Source: Notospermus geniculatus (taxonomy: Eukaryota > Nemertea > Pilidiophora > Heteronemertea > Lineidae). From it: a stretch of DNA of 64,000 bases. Positions 1 through 10,491 of this stretch are shown here, piece by piece. The stretch is from positions 138,012 through 202,011 of the forward strand of contig NMRB01001070.1 of NCBI GenBank assembly GCA_002633025.1, read 5' to 3'. Both the position numbers and the translations under genes were made by a program. The notes under the pieces were generated by a model that saw only the letters and a list, made by a program, of their open reading frames with translations, was not told the DNA's origin and searched no databases. Position 1 is the first letter of the stretch. Each line of letters opens with the position of its first letter.

Positions 1-88
1 TAGCGTGCCAGCAGCCATTGAAAGGTATTAAGCTTCTGACGTCATATGGTGAGAACTGTTTGACCGCCATCTTTATTGGGAAGATCTA
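1..88. repeat. MITE family B, right-end fragment
   Basis: Matches one end of a family seen more completely at 29245-29480, 23547-24090 and 21270-21766. The end contains a CCGCCATCTTT block followed by TTGGNAAG. The window starts inside the element, so its left end is missing. Confidence 0.8.
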
Positions 89-311
89 TCGTCCATATTC
101 CTTCGCTTTCTTGTCGAGTCGCTTCAGACTCTTCGTTATCTTTTTCCTTTGTTGTTGCTGTTGTTAACCAGTGTTTTTTCCGTAAAGCCCGCAGGACACT
201 CCATCATTTCCTTTGCTTTTATAGGCAATTTCATGCAAGAGGATCTATCCAGCAAATTACCTGAGAGACTATCAGCGTTACTGATGCGTCTGCTCTCCAA
301 GGCCGCTGTTA

Positions 312-377
312 GCTTATTTTTCACCCGTCATTTGTGATTTGGCCCGAATCATCCGTAACCTGAAGAATGAACATTGC
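312..377. repeat. 65-bp repeat, second copy at 1768-1831
   Basis: A stretch containing TTTGTGATTTGGC and ATCCGTAACCTGAAG recurs almost unchanged at about 1768-1831, in the same orientation, 1.4 kb downstream. In the second copy it directly abuts a SINE tail. It is probably the end of a mobile element; no terminal inverted repeat was identified. Confidence 0.65.
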
Positions 378-462
378 ATTCTCCGTTAACTGTTCACATA
401 GGCGTTCATTTTCTGATTTTTATTTTGAATGGAAAATGAGGAGTGAAAAATGAAAAGTGAGT

Positions 463-770
463 ACACAGGGAAAATGACGTACATCTGGCGGACGTATGGC
501 GTATATACGGCATACGTCCGCCAGTCCTGGTTGCGTATATATACCGTATATAAAAGTAGCTAGATTCAATTTGTATGTACGTCGTCGTATGTACGCGGGA
601 TATATGGCGTATGCCATACATATGCCATACGTACGGCATATACTCGGCGGACATATTTTTCCGTACGTAAGCCATACGTACACCGGACGTCCAGAGGATG
701 ATCCATTGTACTATACGGCGGATATAAAAGTAGCTGTACGTCCGCCGTATGTACGTCATTTTGCCTGTGT
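463..770. mobile_element. Hairpin MITE rich in GTACGT/GGCGTA palindromes
   Basis: The two ends are inverted copies (ACAGGNAAAATGACGTACA on the left, its complement on the right). The interior is made of short nested palindromes around GGCGTATA, CATACGTCCGCC and CGTACG. No transposase coding is present, so it is a non-autonomous foldback or MITE element of about 300 bp. Confidence 0.7.
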
Positions 771-910
771 AGTTCGTATTTCTATTTCTATGAACTAGCC
801 TATTCCAGTCGTTTCAATAGATTGTGGAAAGATTTTTTTAAAGAAAAAATAATAGGTGTAGACTGATGCAGAGGTCAGTTGTGACTTTGCCAACCACTGT
901 GTGTAAAAAC

Positions 911-917
911 AAAAAAA
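911..917 (-). terminator. Pol III terminator of tRNA-Pro
   Basis: A run of seven T on the minus strand starts a few bases after the 3' end of the tRNA-Pro gene, as expected for RNA polymerase III termination. Confidence 0.75.
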
Positions 918-923
918 TTCGTT

Positions 924-995
924 GGGCCTGTCCGGGATTCGAACCCGGGGCCTCTCGCACCCAAAGCGAGAATCATACCACTAGACCAACAGGCC
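924..995 (-). tRNA. tRNA-Pro (anticodon UGG)
   Basis: A 72-nt cloverleaf can be read on the minus strand. The acceptor stem pairs GGCCTGT with ACAGGCC. The anticodon stem pairs CTCGC with GCGAG around a loop holding TGG. The T arm has the canonical GGTTCGAATCC B box and the D arm the A box TGGTCTAGTGG. There is no intron and the CCA is not encoded, as usual in eukaryotes. A T run follows at 911-917. All stems are intact, so it is probably functional. It abuts MITE family C sequence on its 5' side. Confidence 0.92.
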
Positions 996-1039
996 AGCTG
1001 GCAGCATTGACGGTCGAATAGACCGACAATGAACTATAG

Positions 1040-1197
1040 CGGCAGCAATACGAACTACAAAAAAACAGTACAAAATCCTGTACGAAGAACATCGGGTCCA
1101 TTCGCCGACAACGTACGTAGTTAGTCCCTGGGGTTGGAGAGTGGTGCGTGCGGCGATGGTGGCGCCGGCTGTCGAGAAAAAGTGGCAATACCGGGCT
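1040..1197. repeat. MITE family C, partial copy
   Basis: Shares the blocks CGGCAGCAATACGAACTAC, TTCGCCGACAACGTA and GGCGCCGGCTGTCGAGAAAA with the complete copies at 16700-16914, 25542-25727 and 27902-28105. Its right end is cut by the family I hairpin at 1198. Confidence 0.75.
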
Positions 1198-1316
1198 AAT
1201 GGGTCATATGAATAAAGAGTAGCAAATGCTTTTACTTGAATTTTGCAATACAAATGCATTAGGCAATACAAATGCGAAGTAAAAGCATTTGCTCGTCTTT
1301 ATTCATATGACCCATT
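1198..1316. mobile_element. Short hairpin MITE, family I
   Basis: Both ends read AATGGGTCATATGAATAAA in inverted orientation and the arms continue through AAATGCTTTTACTT. Related copies lie at 16342-16458 and 53978-54076 (truncated). The element is about 119 bp, non-coding, and abuts the family C fragment. Confidence 0.8.
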
Positions 1317-1830
1317 AAGAGGTACTGATCCCAAAAAACGATTAAACACACGTGGCAGCGTACAAAAATTCCCAGGTGTACCACAAATCTAAAATCAATA
1401 ATTATTTCCTGTAAAAAGAGAGGCTATAAAATTTATCGGATATTATCATGATAGTGATTTTTTGCACTGATGGGAAAAACTTTAAGCTTCGACACTAAGC
1501 GGTGAATAGATTTTAGAAAACCAATTTCCGGATATAACTTGAGAATTTATTATTCTGTTAAAAAACAAAAAAATCGTATATCGGATGCTGCGAGTACCGT
1601 TTTTTTTGGCTGTACCCTTAGCGACAACAGGATCGGAGGAAAGAGGATGTGGCTTTTTAATACGGTTCGATTTTTTTGTATTTTGCATAGATTTTTTATA
1701 ATTTTCGGTTTTTTTTGAGAAAAACTGTCGAACAGTAGTTGTGCATTGCCACTGTTACAGACGAGCTCATTTTTTACTCTTCATTTGTGATTTGGCACGA
1801 ATCATCCGTAACCTGAAGAATGAACATTGC

Positions 1831-1950
1831 CAGAGGCCATCTCAAGCTACTCATGTTCGTCACTTGGATGGGGTCTTTTACTTGCCCTTGCAAAGGCACA
1901 AGGTATAACGTACACGCTTACTGTCCCATGCGACGGACTGGAAGACCCGA
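1831..1950 (-). repeat. SINE 3'-part fragment
   Basis: The reverse complement matches the tail of the tRNA-derived SINE at 4883-4995: GGCCATCTCAAGCTACTCATG, then GGGGTCTTTTACTTGCC and TTGCAAAGGCACAAGGTA read in this orientation. A third copy is at 11412-11490. The tRNA-like head is absent here. Confidence 0.7.
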
Positions 1951-1987
1951 TGTAACGTTTTTCAGTGAGACCCGTGTGCCACTGTGA

Positions 1988-2395
1988 CAATAGAGAGGTT
2001 GCGCAGCTTTCCGACTCGGACTCCGGCTTCAACTACGAGAACGAATTGCAGTCCGCTGTAGACATCCTTGATAAAAACGATTTGATAGACGTTTGCAAAT
2101 CGTAAAATGCCAGAATAATTTAGACTTGTAATTGGAAGTGCACGTAAATCGCAAATATTATAGTCGTGTTTCAAGTCGTAACGACTAGGATTACGACTTC
2201 AATATTCATTATTTATCCGCATTTCCGATTTATAAGGCAAAACATTTTCCCTTCAATTTACATGTATGGTGTTTGACGAATTGAAAACTTCTATCAAATC
2301 GTTTTTATCAAGGATGTCCATAGCGGACTGCAATTCATTCTCGTAGTTGAAGTCGGGAGTTGGGGTCAGGCCGCTGCGCAACCTCTCTAACGTCC
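1988..2395. repeat. Long imperfect palindrome
   Basis: About 105 bp at 1988-2095 (AGAGAGGTTGCGCAGC ... CTTGATAAAAACGATTTG) recurs inverted at about 2290-2395. The spacer also contains a small inverted repeat (CAAGTCGTAACGACTAG, GTTACGACTTC-like). It looks like a foldback MITE without coding capacity. Confidence 0.7.
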
Positions 2396-3389
2396 GATGC
2401 GACGACGTGAAGAGCCAAGGGTGACTCAGACGCTCTGATCGTGAACGTCACGTCCGATACTGCAACATGAAACCGCGCGAGTTGAATCGAATGAGTTCAT
2501 CTTCAACGGGTAGAACTGAGTCACCGGCGTTCGTAACTTAAGAAACACCGAGAAAGACTAAAGTGAGCGATTTTTACTCCCGGAAAAATCTCCTATAATA
2601 TTTCTCCGATAAAAACACAATGACGTTTCTTTATATCTTATCGAGATATTTTCTCTGATAGTTGTAAGGGTATTTGCGGGGAATCTTCTCCATTTCGTCA
2701 ATCGATTCCTCTTTTTGATGTTCGACGCTGTTGTACACGCTGCGTCTCGCGATGGCTTCCGAACAAACGCCATTCATTGCTTTCACTTAGGTCCGCATTG
2801 TTCTCGATCTCGTCCAGTTGCCGGTCTCGCGGAAGCTTTTATCTGTTTCTCTTGTGATAACCGGTTATAGAAGGAAAAAACATTTGACGCTTTCACAGCT
2901 CTGGGGAGTGTGGAGTTTTTGTTTCTTTGGGCGTTGCTCCGCGGCCGTTGGATTCACGGAATCAAAAAAAAATGTTGCGAGGCCGAAAATACACACGAGT
3001 GTATTCCCACCGGCACTCCCTTGGCGTGGGAGTGGTATTTGGGATCTCTGTCACTGGTTGTTTGAGTATATTCTCAGGTGATCAGCGGTTGGGAGTCCCT
3101 ACGTCACCGGTTCTTGGTCGTGGCCTTTCTTACGCCACCACCCACAATATGACAGAATTTCATCAGGATTTTCTAGGCTGGCTCCCCTACCTCACTGTCC
3201 ACAGGATCAGGGGTCCTGAGGCAGGTGTTGCAGTAAAAAGTGTCCCCCTGTAAAAAGTGTCCACTTCTATTATTGTTGAATGACGGAATAAGCGGCATGC
3301 GTATAGAAACCAATTGTCAGAGATTAGAATGTAACAATAGGATCTTTTGTTCCCCGGACAGTTTTTCCTAGGACACTCTTTCCCTTCAC
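2396..3389. other. Unassigned non-coding stretch
   Basis: No gene, RNA or clear repeat pair was recognised. Open frames here are short and have no recognisable domain. The end (3060-3240) holds degenerate TCACCGGTT and CTCACTG pieces that resemble the minisatellite starting at 3390. Confidence 0.5.
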
Positions 3390-3717
3390 ACCGGCTTCTC
3401 TATGTCACCACTCACTGAGGTTACCAGGGGTTCTGAGGCCGGCTTCTCTATGTCACCACTCACTGAGGTTACCAGGGGTTCTGAGGCCGGCTCCTCTATG
3501 TCACCACTCACTGAGGTTACCAGGGGTTCTGAGGCCGGCTTCTCTATGTCACCACTCACTGAGGTTACCAGGGGTTCTGAAGCCGGCTTCTCTATTCACT
3601 GAGGTTACCAGGGGTTCTGAAACCGGCTTCTCTATGTCACCACTCACTGAGGTTACCAGAGGTTCTGAGGCCGGCTTCTCTATGTCACCACTCACTGAGG
3701 TTACCAGGGGTTCTGAG
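3390..3717. repeat. Minisatellite, 48-bp unit, 7 copies
   Basis: Unit begins TTCTCTATGTCACCACTCAC and continues TGAGGTTACCAGGGGTTC. Seven tandem units are nearly identical and one is shortened near 3591. Because 48 is a multiple of three, four adjacent units keep an open frame (SMSPLTEVTRGSEAGF repeated), but nothing suggests that it is translated. Confidence 0.9.
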
Positions 3718-4378
3718 TCCACTACGGCGATCGAGTGCCCAGTTGCAAAGCAAGTCGCAACGCAAAATCAGCAGCTTGAAAATTAATGGCGGATTCCTAG
3801 CTGCACAAGTACAAAATCTTTGTTCGAAATTTCTATTTGTCACCGCCTACTAGACTACCAAGTCAGGAGTTGTTCTTTTCGAAACAATTCGACATCACCC
3901 ACCAATGTCCTTAAATTGAATTTCGTGTTGTATCGCATTAGGCTAATTACGCGTCACCGTGTTAGACACATCGTTTGATTAAATTGTCCCAGGTTATCTG
4001 AAACGTTGTGAAGACACACGCCTTCTTATTGTGTCACTAATTTGATTATGCCTCAGGGAGTCATGATATCACCAATATGAGCGCAGTCGAACCTCCGTTC
4101 ATGATGCTTTTTTTATTTTGGGGGGATGACATTTAAACAGTGTATCATGCGGTGAAGGAAAATGAGGAACAGGTGTAATGTATGAAAATGCCCCCCGTAT
4201 AAAAATGCCCGCTTTATTGTGTGGCGGACACTCAAATACAGAAAGACATGTTTATCAGTGCCTCCCTCATTGTCACATTGCCGCTTATTCCGTCAATCTT
4301 TTGTTGGGAGGCATTGGCAAACGGGGGGCAATGAAAAACATTACATCGGCAGAACAGAACTACCGCCACCATGGCCAC
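3718..4378. other. Non-coding; 3718-3805 shared with 32332-32450
   Basis: The first 90 bp (CGATCGAGTGCCCAGTTGCA, AAGCAAGTCGCAACGC) are the reverse complement of part of the hairpin element at 32332-32592. The rest shows no recognisable gene or repeat. Confidence 0.55.
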
Positions 4379-4535
4379 TGGGAGGCGCTGTGAGCGGTAT
4401 AGTACCTCTTTTCGACGTCTCGTCCCTGTTGCACTGCGCCAAGGACGTCATGACGCGACGTCATGACGTTGCTTTGCTCTGTTTTTGACGTCTTCGGTAC
4501 AACCGCTCACAGCGCCGCCCTGTCGGGATAAAAAG
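4379..4535. mobile_element. MITE family L (GGCGCTG ... CAGCGCC ends)
   Basis: Ends are inverted copies (GGAGGCGCTGTGAGCGGT and ACCGCTCACAGCGCCGCC). The centre is packed with GACGTCATGACG. Its right flank CCCGACAGGGCGGCGCTG closely matches one end of the element at 38783-39150 that interrupts the helicase fragment, so the two belong to one family. Confidence 0.65.
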
Positions 4536-4671
4536 TTCTTCGGGTTCCTTATGTATTCGCCCTCTTCTCTCGCTTTCTTCTCCATGTCTCTTCTCTCTGA
4601 CTCCTCTTTTCGATCTACTTCGTTTGCTGCACCCACCGCCCACCCCACCCCAACTCCACCCCCGATAGCCG

Positions 4672-4995
4672 AGGAGCGCTGATAGCCTAGTGGTTATCAC
4701 GTCCGCTCAGCAAGCGGCAGGTCCCGGGTTAATCCAGACCGGGCCATACGGGATGTCATCTCCGCTCTTCTGGCCCCGTATTCATAAAACTACTTAAGTC
4801 TAAGTATGACACTTATCCTTTGTTCAACACAAAAGATAAGTATCATACTTAGACTTAAGTAGCTTTATGAATACGGGGCCAGGTCCGTCGCATGGGACCG
4901 TAAGCCGGGGTGCCTTGTACCTTGTGCCTTTGCAAGGGCAAGTAAAAGACCCCATCCATGTGAGGAACATGAGTAGCTTGTGATGGCCTCTTCCG
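4672..4995 (+). mobile_element. tRNA-derived SINE, split by a hairpin MITE
   Basis: The head (4672-4745) has a perfect Pol III A box (TAGCCTAGTGG) and a decayed B box (GGTTAATCC), with an anticodon-like stem-loop. The tail (4883-4995) contains CGCATGGGACCGTAAGCC, CCTTTGCAAGGGCAAGTA and AAAGACCCCATCCATG. Tail-only copies lie at 1831-1950 and 11412-11490 in the opposite orientation. A 111-bp hairpin (4771-4881) is inserted between head and tail. Confidence 0.75.
4771..4881. mobile_element. Hairpin MITE inside the SINE
   Basis: Arms start TGGCCCCGTATTCATAAA and end with its complement. Both arms continue with ACTTAAGTCTAAGTATGA, giving a nearly perfect 110-bp palindrome. It lies within SINE sequence and so is the younger insertion. 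A shorter hairpin with similar GGGCCC(A)TTCATAAA ends is at 31552-31611. Confidence 0.85.
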
Positions 4996-5384
4996 TACTT
5001 ACCAGTGCCAATAATGCTACGGCTTCAGCCCTGACGGAAAATCAAATACAAATACTCCACACCCCACACCCGACCCTTCTCTCTAGATCTGCATCCAGCT
5101 TCCTTATCTCGCTGCATCATTCCTTACCTTTCTAATCTTGATGACACTGGTGTAATCTCATAACTCATAACGGCAGTAAATTCTGACGATAATCTGTCCG
5201 CAGGGCATTGTCACACATTTGAAAATCTAATAGTACGTGACGGGGATTTAAAGTGCAGTCAGTTGAAACTAATGTTGTTTGTGATCGGAATGGCATTCTC
5301 TTTACTGTACGTAGTTATGCATTTGTTTGCAAATGAATTTCATGATCAGACAAACTTGGCTTCGAAGGTTTCTTTTGAAATGAA
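4996..5384. other. Unassigned, no gene seen
   Basis: No coding signal or repeat family was recognised. The stretch is unremarkable in composition. Confidence 0.4.
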
Positions 5385-6035
5385 GTATTATGATCGGACT
5401 GGCTTTGCTTTTGTATTGTGCGTTTCTTTTCCAATGAAGTTGATGATCGGACTGGCTTTGCTTTTGTATTGTGCGTTTCTTTTCAAAAGAAGTTTATGAT
5501 CGGACCGGCTTTACTTTTGTATTGTGTATTGGCTTTTGCTTTTGAATTGGGCACATTTCTTTGAAATGAAGTTGATGATCGGACTGGCTTTACTTTTGTA
5601 TTGCACGTTTCTTTTTAAATGAGGTTTATGATCAGACTCATGACTGGCTTTGCTTTTGTAATGGGCACGGTTCTTTTGAAGTGAAGTTGATGATCGGACT
5701 GGCTTTACTTTTGTAGTGGGCACGTTTCTTTTAAAATGAGGTTTATGATCGGACTGGCTCAGTTTACTTTTGTATATCGTGTACTCCTTTTCAAGTGAAG
5801 TTCATGATCGGACTGGCTCTGCCATTGCATTGTACATTGGCTTTTTCTTTTGTATTGGGCACTTCTGTTCAAATAAAGTTTATGATCGGACTGGCTTTGC
5901 TTTTTTAGTGGGCGCGTTTCTTTTCAATTAAAGTGGGCGCGTTTCTTTTCAAATGAAGTTAATGATAGGACCTTTTTTACTGTGCACTTCTTTTTAAAAT
6001 GGGTGAAGTTTATGATCGGACTGGCTCTTGCATTG
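5385..6035. repeat. Minisatellite, about 55-65-bp degenerate unit
   Basis: About eleven units of the type TGATCGGACTGGCTTTGC, TTTTGTATTG, GGGCACGTTTCTTTT, AAATGAAGTT. Units vary in length and order. Frames open on either strand across the array simply reflect the repeat. Confidence 0.88.
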
Positions 6036-6514
6036 CACTCTAGTTCATTTCTAACAGACAAAGATAATGGTGTCCTGAAGATATAGGTGTCATCCTGGCC
6101 TAAGATTGTTCCATTGTACATTTGGAATACATCGTCAGTTTCACTTCATTTCTACTATTCTGAAATTAAAACTTACTTGAAATTTCCATTATTTAAGTCA
6201 ACAATTCGTGAGTTGAATACCAGAACTGTTGGCTGACACCTCAATTTATTGTAATGAAGGAACTAATAGTGATAATGACTACAATTATTGTGAGTGTGAC
6301 TAGCAATAGAGATTTCAAATATACACTTGAAGCTGAAAGCAAGTGAATTTGATGTGACTGTCTGTCGCTGAAATCAATTAACTTCTATCAGTGATGAGTC
6401 GGATTAGAGGGCATGTCAATTTCAATTACCTTGGTGACAATACAGTCGTGTCTCTATATAGCGGTGTGTTCTCACAGTCTTGATAGCCCAGTGGTAGCTT
6501 TCATCAAACGGAAC
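6036..6514. other. Unassigned AT-rich stretch
   Basis: Nothing recognisable was seen. It lies between two minisatellites. Confidence 0.4.
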
Positions 6515-6795
6515 GCGGTTGGGATCGAGGTTGGTGAAGAGTTTAGGGACGAGGTTGGGATAGAGTTTGGAATCGAGGTTGGGGACGAGATTGGGAACGA
6601 GGTTGGAATCGAGGTTGGGGATCGAGGTTGGGGACGAGATTGGGAACGAGTTCGGGGTCGAGGTTGGAATCGAGGTTGGGGACGAGATTGGGAACGAGGT
6701 TGGAATCGAGATTGGGGACGAGATTGGGAATTACGAGTTAGAATCGAGGTTGGGATCGAGGTTTGGGACGAAGTTGGGAACGAGGTTGGGGACAA
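6515..6795. repeat. Minisatellite of GAGGTTGGGNACGAG units
   Basis: Short units (about 12-18 bp) such as GAGGTTGGGGACGAGATTGG repeat about 18 times with regular variants. In frame they would read as repeats of GIEVGDEIGNEV, but there is no flanking coding context. It is purine-rich on one strand and could form triplex or other non-B structure. Confidence 0.88.
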
Positions 6796-7469
6796 GAAAG
6801 CTCCTATGTCCCTGTATCCGACGTTTTTTTGTGCAAAGTTTTTTGGGGGGTTACAAAAAATCCCAATCGTACATGTCAAAGAGAAAAAATACCTTGATGT
6901 ATACTAAGTATATATTTAAGACCAAAATGTCACATTTTCGTCTAATGAACCGGTTCGTTAGGAAAAAAACATCACACGATATCATGATTGATTGATGAGC
7001 TAGTCGCCTTTGATGGGCGGATCTTTAATTGACTTTGATATGGTTCGGTTGGGATCTTCCCGTAGGCCACGTCACCGTGACAGTAGGTGACAGTTAGAGA
7101 TGGGGTGGAGGGGGGGGTTCGAAGAGTGGTGAGCGGAAAACTGGCATCTGACCTTTACTCGGAGCTTGTGTGCTTCATTCGCGACGAACTGGTGGAATAG
7201 AATCTTATCCCCCCCCCCAAAAAAACACTTTTCTAAAAAGTGCCTGAGGAAGACCCCGGTTGGGGTCGAAAATTTGCGAAATTCGGAGACGACTTTACTT
7301 ATACTACAAAAAAAACTTACAGTACATTATTTTACGGATTAAGCGGCACCATTCAATGAGAACTGTCAGTCAGTTGACCAATAGGTGTCACTACGGTCCA
7401 GTTGAATGGTTAGCTGACCATTCGTGGTTGATTGAGCACCATTCAGGAGAATTTTCTATTGTATCACTG
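6796..7469. other. Non-coding, no gene seen
   Basis: No domain was recognised. It contains a run of Cs and As at about 7207-7225. CCCCGGTTGGGGTCGAAAATTTGCGAAAT (7254 onward; quoted only to locate it) reappears in inverse sense near 43885-43910. Confidence 0.45.
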
Positions 7470-7745
7470 TAAAAACTAATAAGCTTGAGAAACCCATGGG
7501 AATGGGTTCATTCCTTGTCCCCTATCTGGACCCGTTTGCCATGGGTTTCTTTAAATGGGTAATAGAGAATGGATTCATGTTAACCCATGTCCCATTGGTT
7601 TACCATACCCTGTGGGAGGGACTCTGACTCAGTCTCATGGGTTACATGAACCCAGATCCATGGGTTGTCCCCTATTTGGACCCATTTCCCATAGGTTCAG
7701 AGGAGTGGGTACATAATGAATGGATCTGAAGTACCCACCCTAAGA
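7470..7745. repeat. Degenerate repeats around CCCATGGG
   Basis: Phrases such as AACCCATGGG, ATGGGTT, GGACCC(G/A)TTTNCCATGG and TGTCCCCTAT recur about every 40-80 bp. It is a palindrome-rich decayed minisatellite. Confidence 0.7.
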
Positions 7746-8236
7746 TGCCCACTTTAGAAGGAACAGAGTCTTGGTCCAAACTACTCTGGCCTGAAGATAT
7801 GTTGCAACTAGGACCTGCATTCGTGGTACTCCCATTCCTGCCACACCGACATCTCCTTTGTAGTACCTTTACAGGCCGAAAAGATAAGTCTAAACGTAAA
7901 CCTCCTTCCTTCTTTAAATTTCACCGGAAAGATACCCTCTTACCGTCGCTTTCATGCGCACATCAAATTGCAACTAGTGTTGTTTTAACTTCAAGAGAAA
8001 AGGGAGTTATCCGGCCCGATATGGATTACAAAACGGAAATTACTCGTTGTTATCTTGAAAAACGTTTTTAGTGCCGCCGATTCTAATGATCGCGAGAATT
8101 TCTCAACCGTCATGCGATCAGTCAATCAAAGTCGTCTGCTGGCAAATTGACTCGGAGCTGTTTTTCATACAAATTTAATGAAGAGTTAAGCGGAGGCGAG
8201 TCGGCTTTGATCTCAATCAAGGAATGCAGGAGGAGG
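7746..8236. other. Unassigned; open frame of 108 codons not recognised
   Basis: An open frame from 7745 to 8071 (+) has no recognisable domain, signal peptide or splice context, and is probably fortuitous. Confidence 0.35.
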
Positions 8237-8553
8237 CTCACTATCTATTTTTTCTAGATGAGTTTCCAAAAAGCCTAGCGTACGTCGCACTTGCGACTGG
8301 ATACAATAGTGAGGTTTCGCAATTCTGACGAAACACGAAGTACGAAATACGAAATTCAACTTCATTTCCCTGACCTAAGTATTTCTGGATATGGTTGCTA
8401 TCACAAATGTCCTTGCCGCCAGTGCGTCTCAGGCCCGTAGCAGCCCTCTGATGAGTGGGGGGTCCCTGGCAGGGTCGGATCCAGGAGGCTCACTATCAAT
8501 TTTTTCTAGATGAGTTTCCAAAAGCCTAGCGTACATCGCACTTGCGATTGGAT
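8237..8553. repeat. 66-bp direct repeats flanking a half copy of MITE G
   Basis: CTCACTATC ... TTTTTTCTAGATGAGTTTCC and AAGCCTAGCGTAC are repeated at 8237-8303 and 8488-8553. Between them (about 8305-8445) is one arm of family G, whose full palindrome is at 41759-42149 (ACGAAACACGAAGTACGAAA). This looks like an element inserted between, or formed by, a local duplication. Confidence 0.7.
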
Positions 8554-8704
8554 AGAGTTGTCCTCTGAACGGGACTGTTCCCGACGTTCCAACTGCTCAA
8601 GGTAGTTTGACAATGGTATAACGTAATAGGTCTTTCATCACTAAAATGCCCTTATAATTTGGCACAGCTGGAACATTCAACTGTTCCCTTGAGAGGACAA
8701 CTGT
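8554..8704. mobile_element. Hairpin MITE, about 150 bp
   Basis: Ends are inverted: AGTTGTCCTCTGAACGGGAC on the left and its near complement ending AGGACAACT on the right. It is inserted in sequence resembling the AGCCTAGCG element family (compare 40586-41090). Confidence 0.7.
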
Positions 8705-9080
8705 ATTTGTCGCCGCTGAGCTACTGGCAACTGGGAAGAACTACTGCTGAAGGCAACTGACCAGCCGCCAGAAATGGCCGATTTGTGCACCCTCGCGAAT
8801 CGCTGGAACTGAGAAATCGCCAGTCGCCGCGAGTTGCACATGTTCAACATTTCAACATTTTGACTATTTTGTATCCGTTTCGTTCATCGCGGCGATGTTC
8901 GCGGGCTTGCGACTTTCTGAACGAAATCGAGTCTCATCGCATGCTGGTTGTCATGTGACTTGTACTCGAACGCTCCAGATGCTATTCGAGTTGCTACCCT
9001 AGTTGCTGCAGGGAAATAGAAATTGATTAAAAAATGACGCCAACCATTCTAGGTGATGAGGGACACAACAAGAGCAGTCG
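8705..9080. other. Unassigned, tRNA-proximal
   Basis: It contains GAACTACTGCTGAAGGCAACTG and similar AACTGG phrases like the interior of the element at 40586-41090, probably decayed element sequence. No gene was seen. Confidence 0.4.
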
Positions 9081-9103
9081 GAGAAAAAAAACTCAAAAAA
9101 GTA
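9081..9103 (-). terminator. Pol III terminator of tRNA-Asp
   Basis: T runs of six and eight on the minus strand follow the 3' end of the tRNA-Asp gene within about 20 bases. Confidence 0.75.
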
Positions 9104-9104
9104 C

Positions 9105-9176
9105 CTCCCCGGCCGGGAATCGAACCCGGGTCTCCCGCGTGACAGGCGGGGATACTCACCACTATACTACCGAGGA
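9105..9176 (-). tRNA. tRNA-Asp (anticodon GUC)
   Basis: A complete 72-nt cloverleaf on the minus strand. The acceptor stem pairs TCCTCGG with CCGGGGA (one G-U pair). The anticodon stem CCCGC/GCGGG closes a CTGTCAC loop. The B box is GGTTCGATTCC. There is no intron and CCA is not encoded. The sequence is close to the general metazoan tRNA-Asp, so the call is firm and the gene is probably active. Confidence 0.93.
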
Positions 9177-9295
9177 CACTTCAAGTGTTACCGCCTCAAT
9201 CGTGACGACAACGGGTCGCCTTTGCTCCAACGCCGAATAAACGGGTGTGACGGATTTTCCGATCGAAAATGAATGTGTGGCACCCTGTGGCATAT

Positions 9296-9375
9296 TGTAG
9301 GAGGATGTACCTACAAAATGTCACCAATATCATTTGTAGGAGGATGTACCTACAAAATGTCACCAATATCATTCC
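9296..9375. repeat. Perfect 40-bp tandem duplication
   Basis: TTGTAGGAGGATGTACCTAC plus AAAATGTCACCAATATCA occurs twice head to tail. Each unit holds a small GTAGG/CCTAC palindrome. Confidence 0.9.
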
Positions 9376-10491
9376 AGTGTACACACCAGAACAGCTCCGG
9401 AGGCATTTGTTAAAATTATCGCAATGCCTGTGAAAACCGCTCCGCTCACCTCAAGCCGCGGCGGAATCCTGTGGAAACGGGACTTTATGCCTTCAGTTGG
9501 CACTTCAGTCCTGATACAATATCGAAAAAAAATATATTATAAGATTCCAACACACAGATAAAGAATAATCCGACGTCAAAATTTTTCCCAATTTGACGTT
9601 TTACTTGACAAGAAATGGACTCTTTTCCGATGCACTGGCCTTTCATCACCTGAAAGGCTATGCCCTTGACAGTAAAAAATGATGGCAAGTAGCGTTGAGC
9701 ATTGGTTTATTAAAAAGTACGAAACAACGGAGTGAATCCTCGGTCCGCTTATCATCTTCATCTGCCATTCAAATAGACTCGTCTCATATTTACTCGCTCT
9801 TTTTTTCATTTTTACGAAACTTTGCGCTGAATTAATGGCTTTGACCGGATATGAGCGCGTGTATTGTCCATTTGAATGTGAAGCTGGCTCTGCATGTAAA
9901 AACTACGAGGTCGAATGTCAACAATCATTCCTGGTTGTCCGGTCGGATTTTTTTTCTGCGGAGCATCTGATGCTTATGTAAATGTCATCGGATGGAAAGC
10001 CTTGATTTATGAGGCTCAAGGTCGGACGATTTTTTGCATCATGGTTTGCTGTTGACTGTACTCTCTTCGTGTGTTGAAGAATAAACAGGATCGGCCCAAA
10101 GTCTTGTCCACTGACCTTGACTTTCGAACTGACCAATCAAAACATTCGTTACAGAACGCTCGGGAACGAAATCAGCGGCCATTAACCTTGATCATTGGGC
10201 CAGGCAATAGGTTCATCAGATCCGCACTCTCTTCCGTACGCAGTTTGTATAATACACCCCGGATGTACATGTACATGTACAGTACATTTAGTCCGAGACG
10301 ATCCAGATTGATCCGCAGTGCAATATTGCATGTTCGGTAGCCATTAATAAAACAATATTGAAAGCCGTGACTTTGTTTGAAAGAACTGCCTCTAAAAGAG
10401 GGAAGCCATGTTATTAAGGCAATATTCTGTTACAAGATAGCAACAACTTTTCCTTGTCGTTTTGTGATGATGAATGGCGAGAGAGAGTACT
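9376..10491. other. Non-coding, no gene seen
   Basis: About 1.1 kb without a recognised exon, RNA or repeat pair, apart from an ACATGTACATGTACAGTAC tract near 10265. Confidence 0.45.

Noticed and set aside
3402-3602. Repetitive protein SMSPLTEVTRGSEAGF
   Set aside because: The repeat unit is 48 bp, so an open frame is automatic. No flanking coding sequence.
4672-4745. Possible functional tRNA gene
   Set aside because: The B box is damaged and the acceptor stem does not pair; it is the head of a SINE.
6413-6995. Overlapping repetitive frames rich in GIEVGDEIGNEV
   Set aside because: Produced by a purine-rich minisatellite; open in several frames and on both strands.
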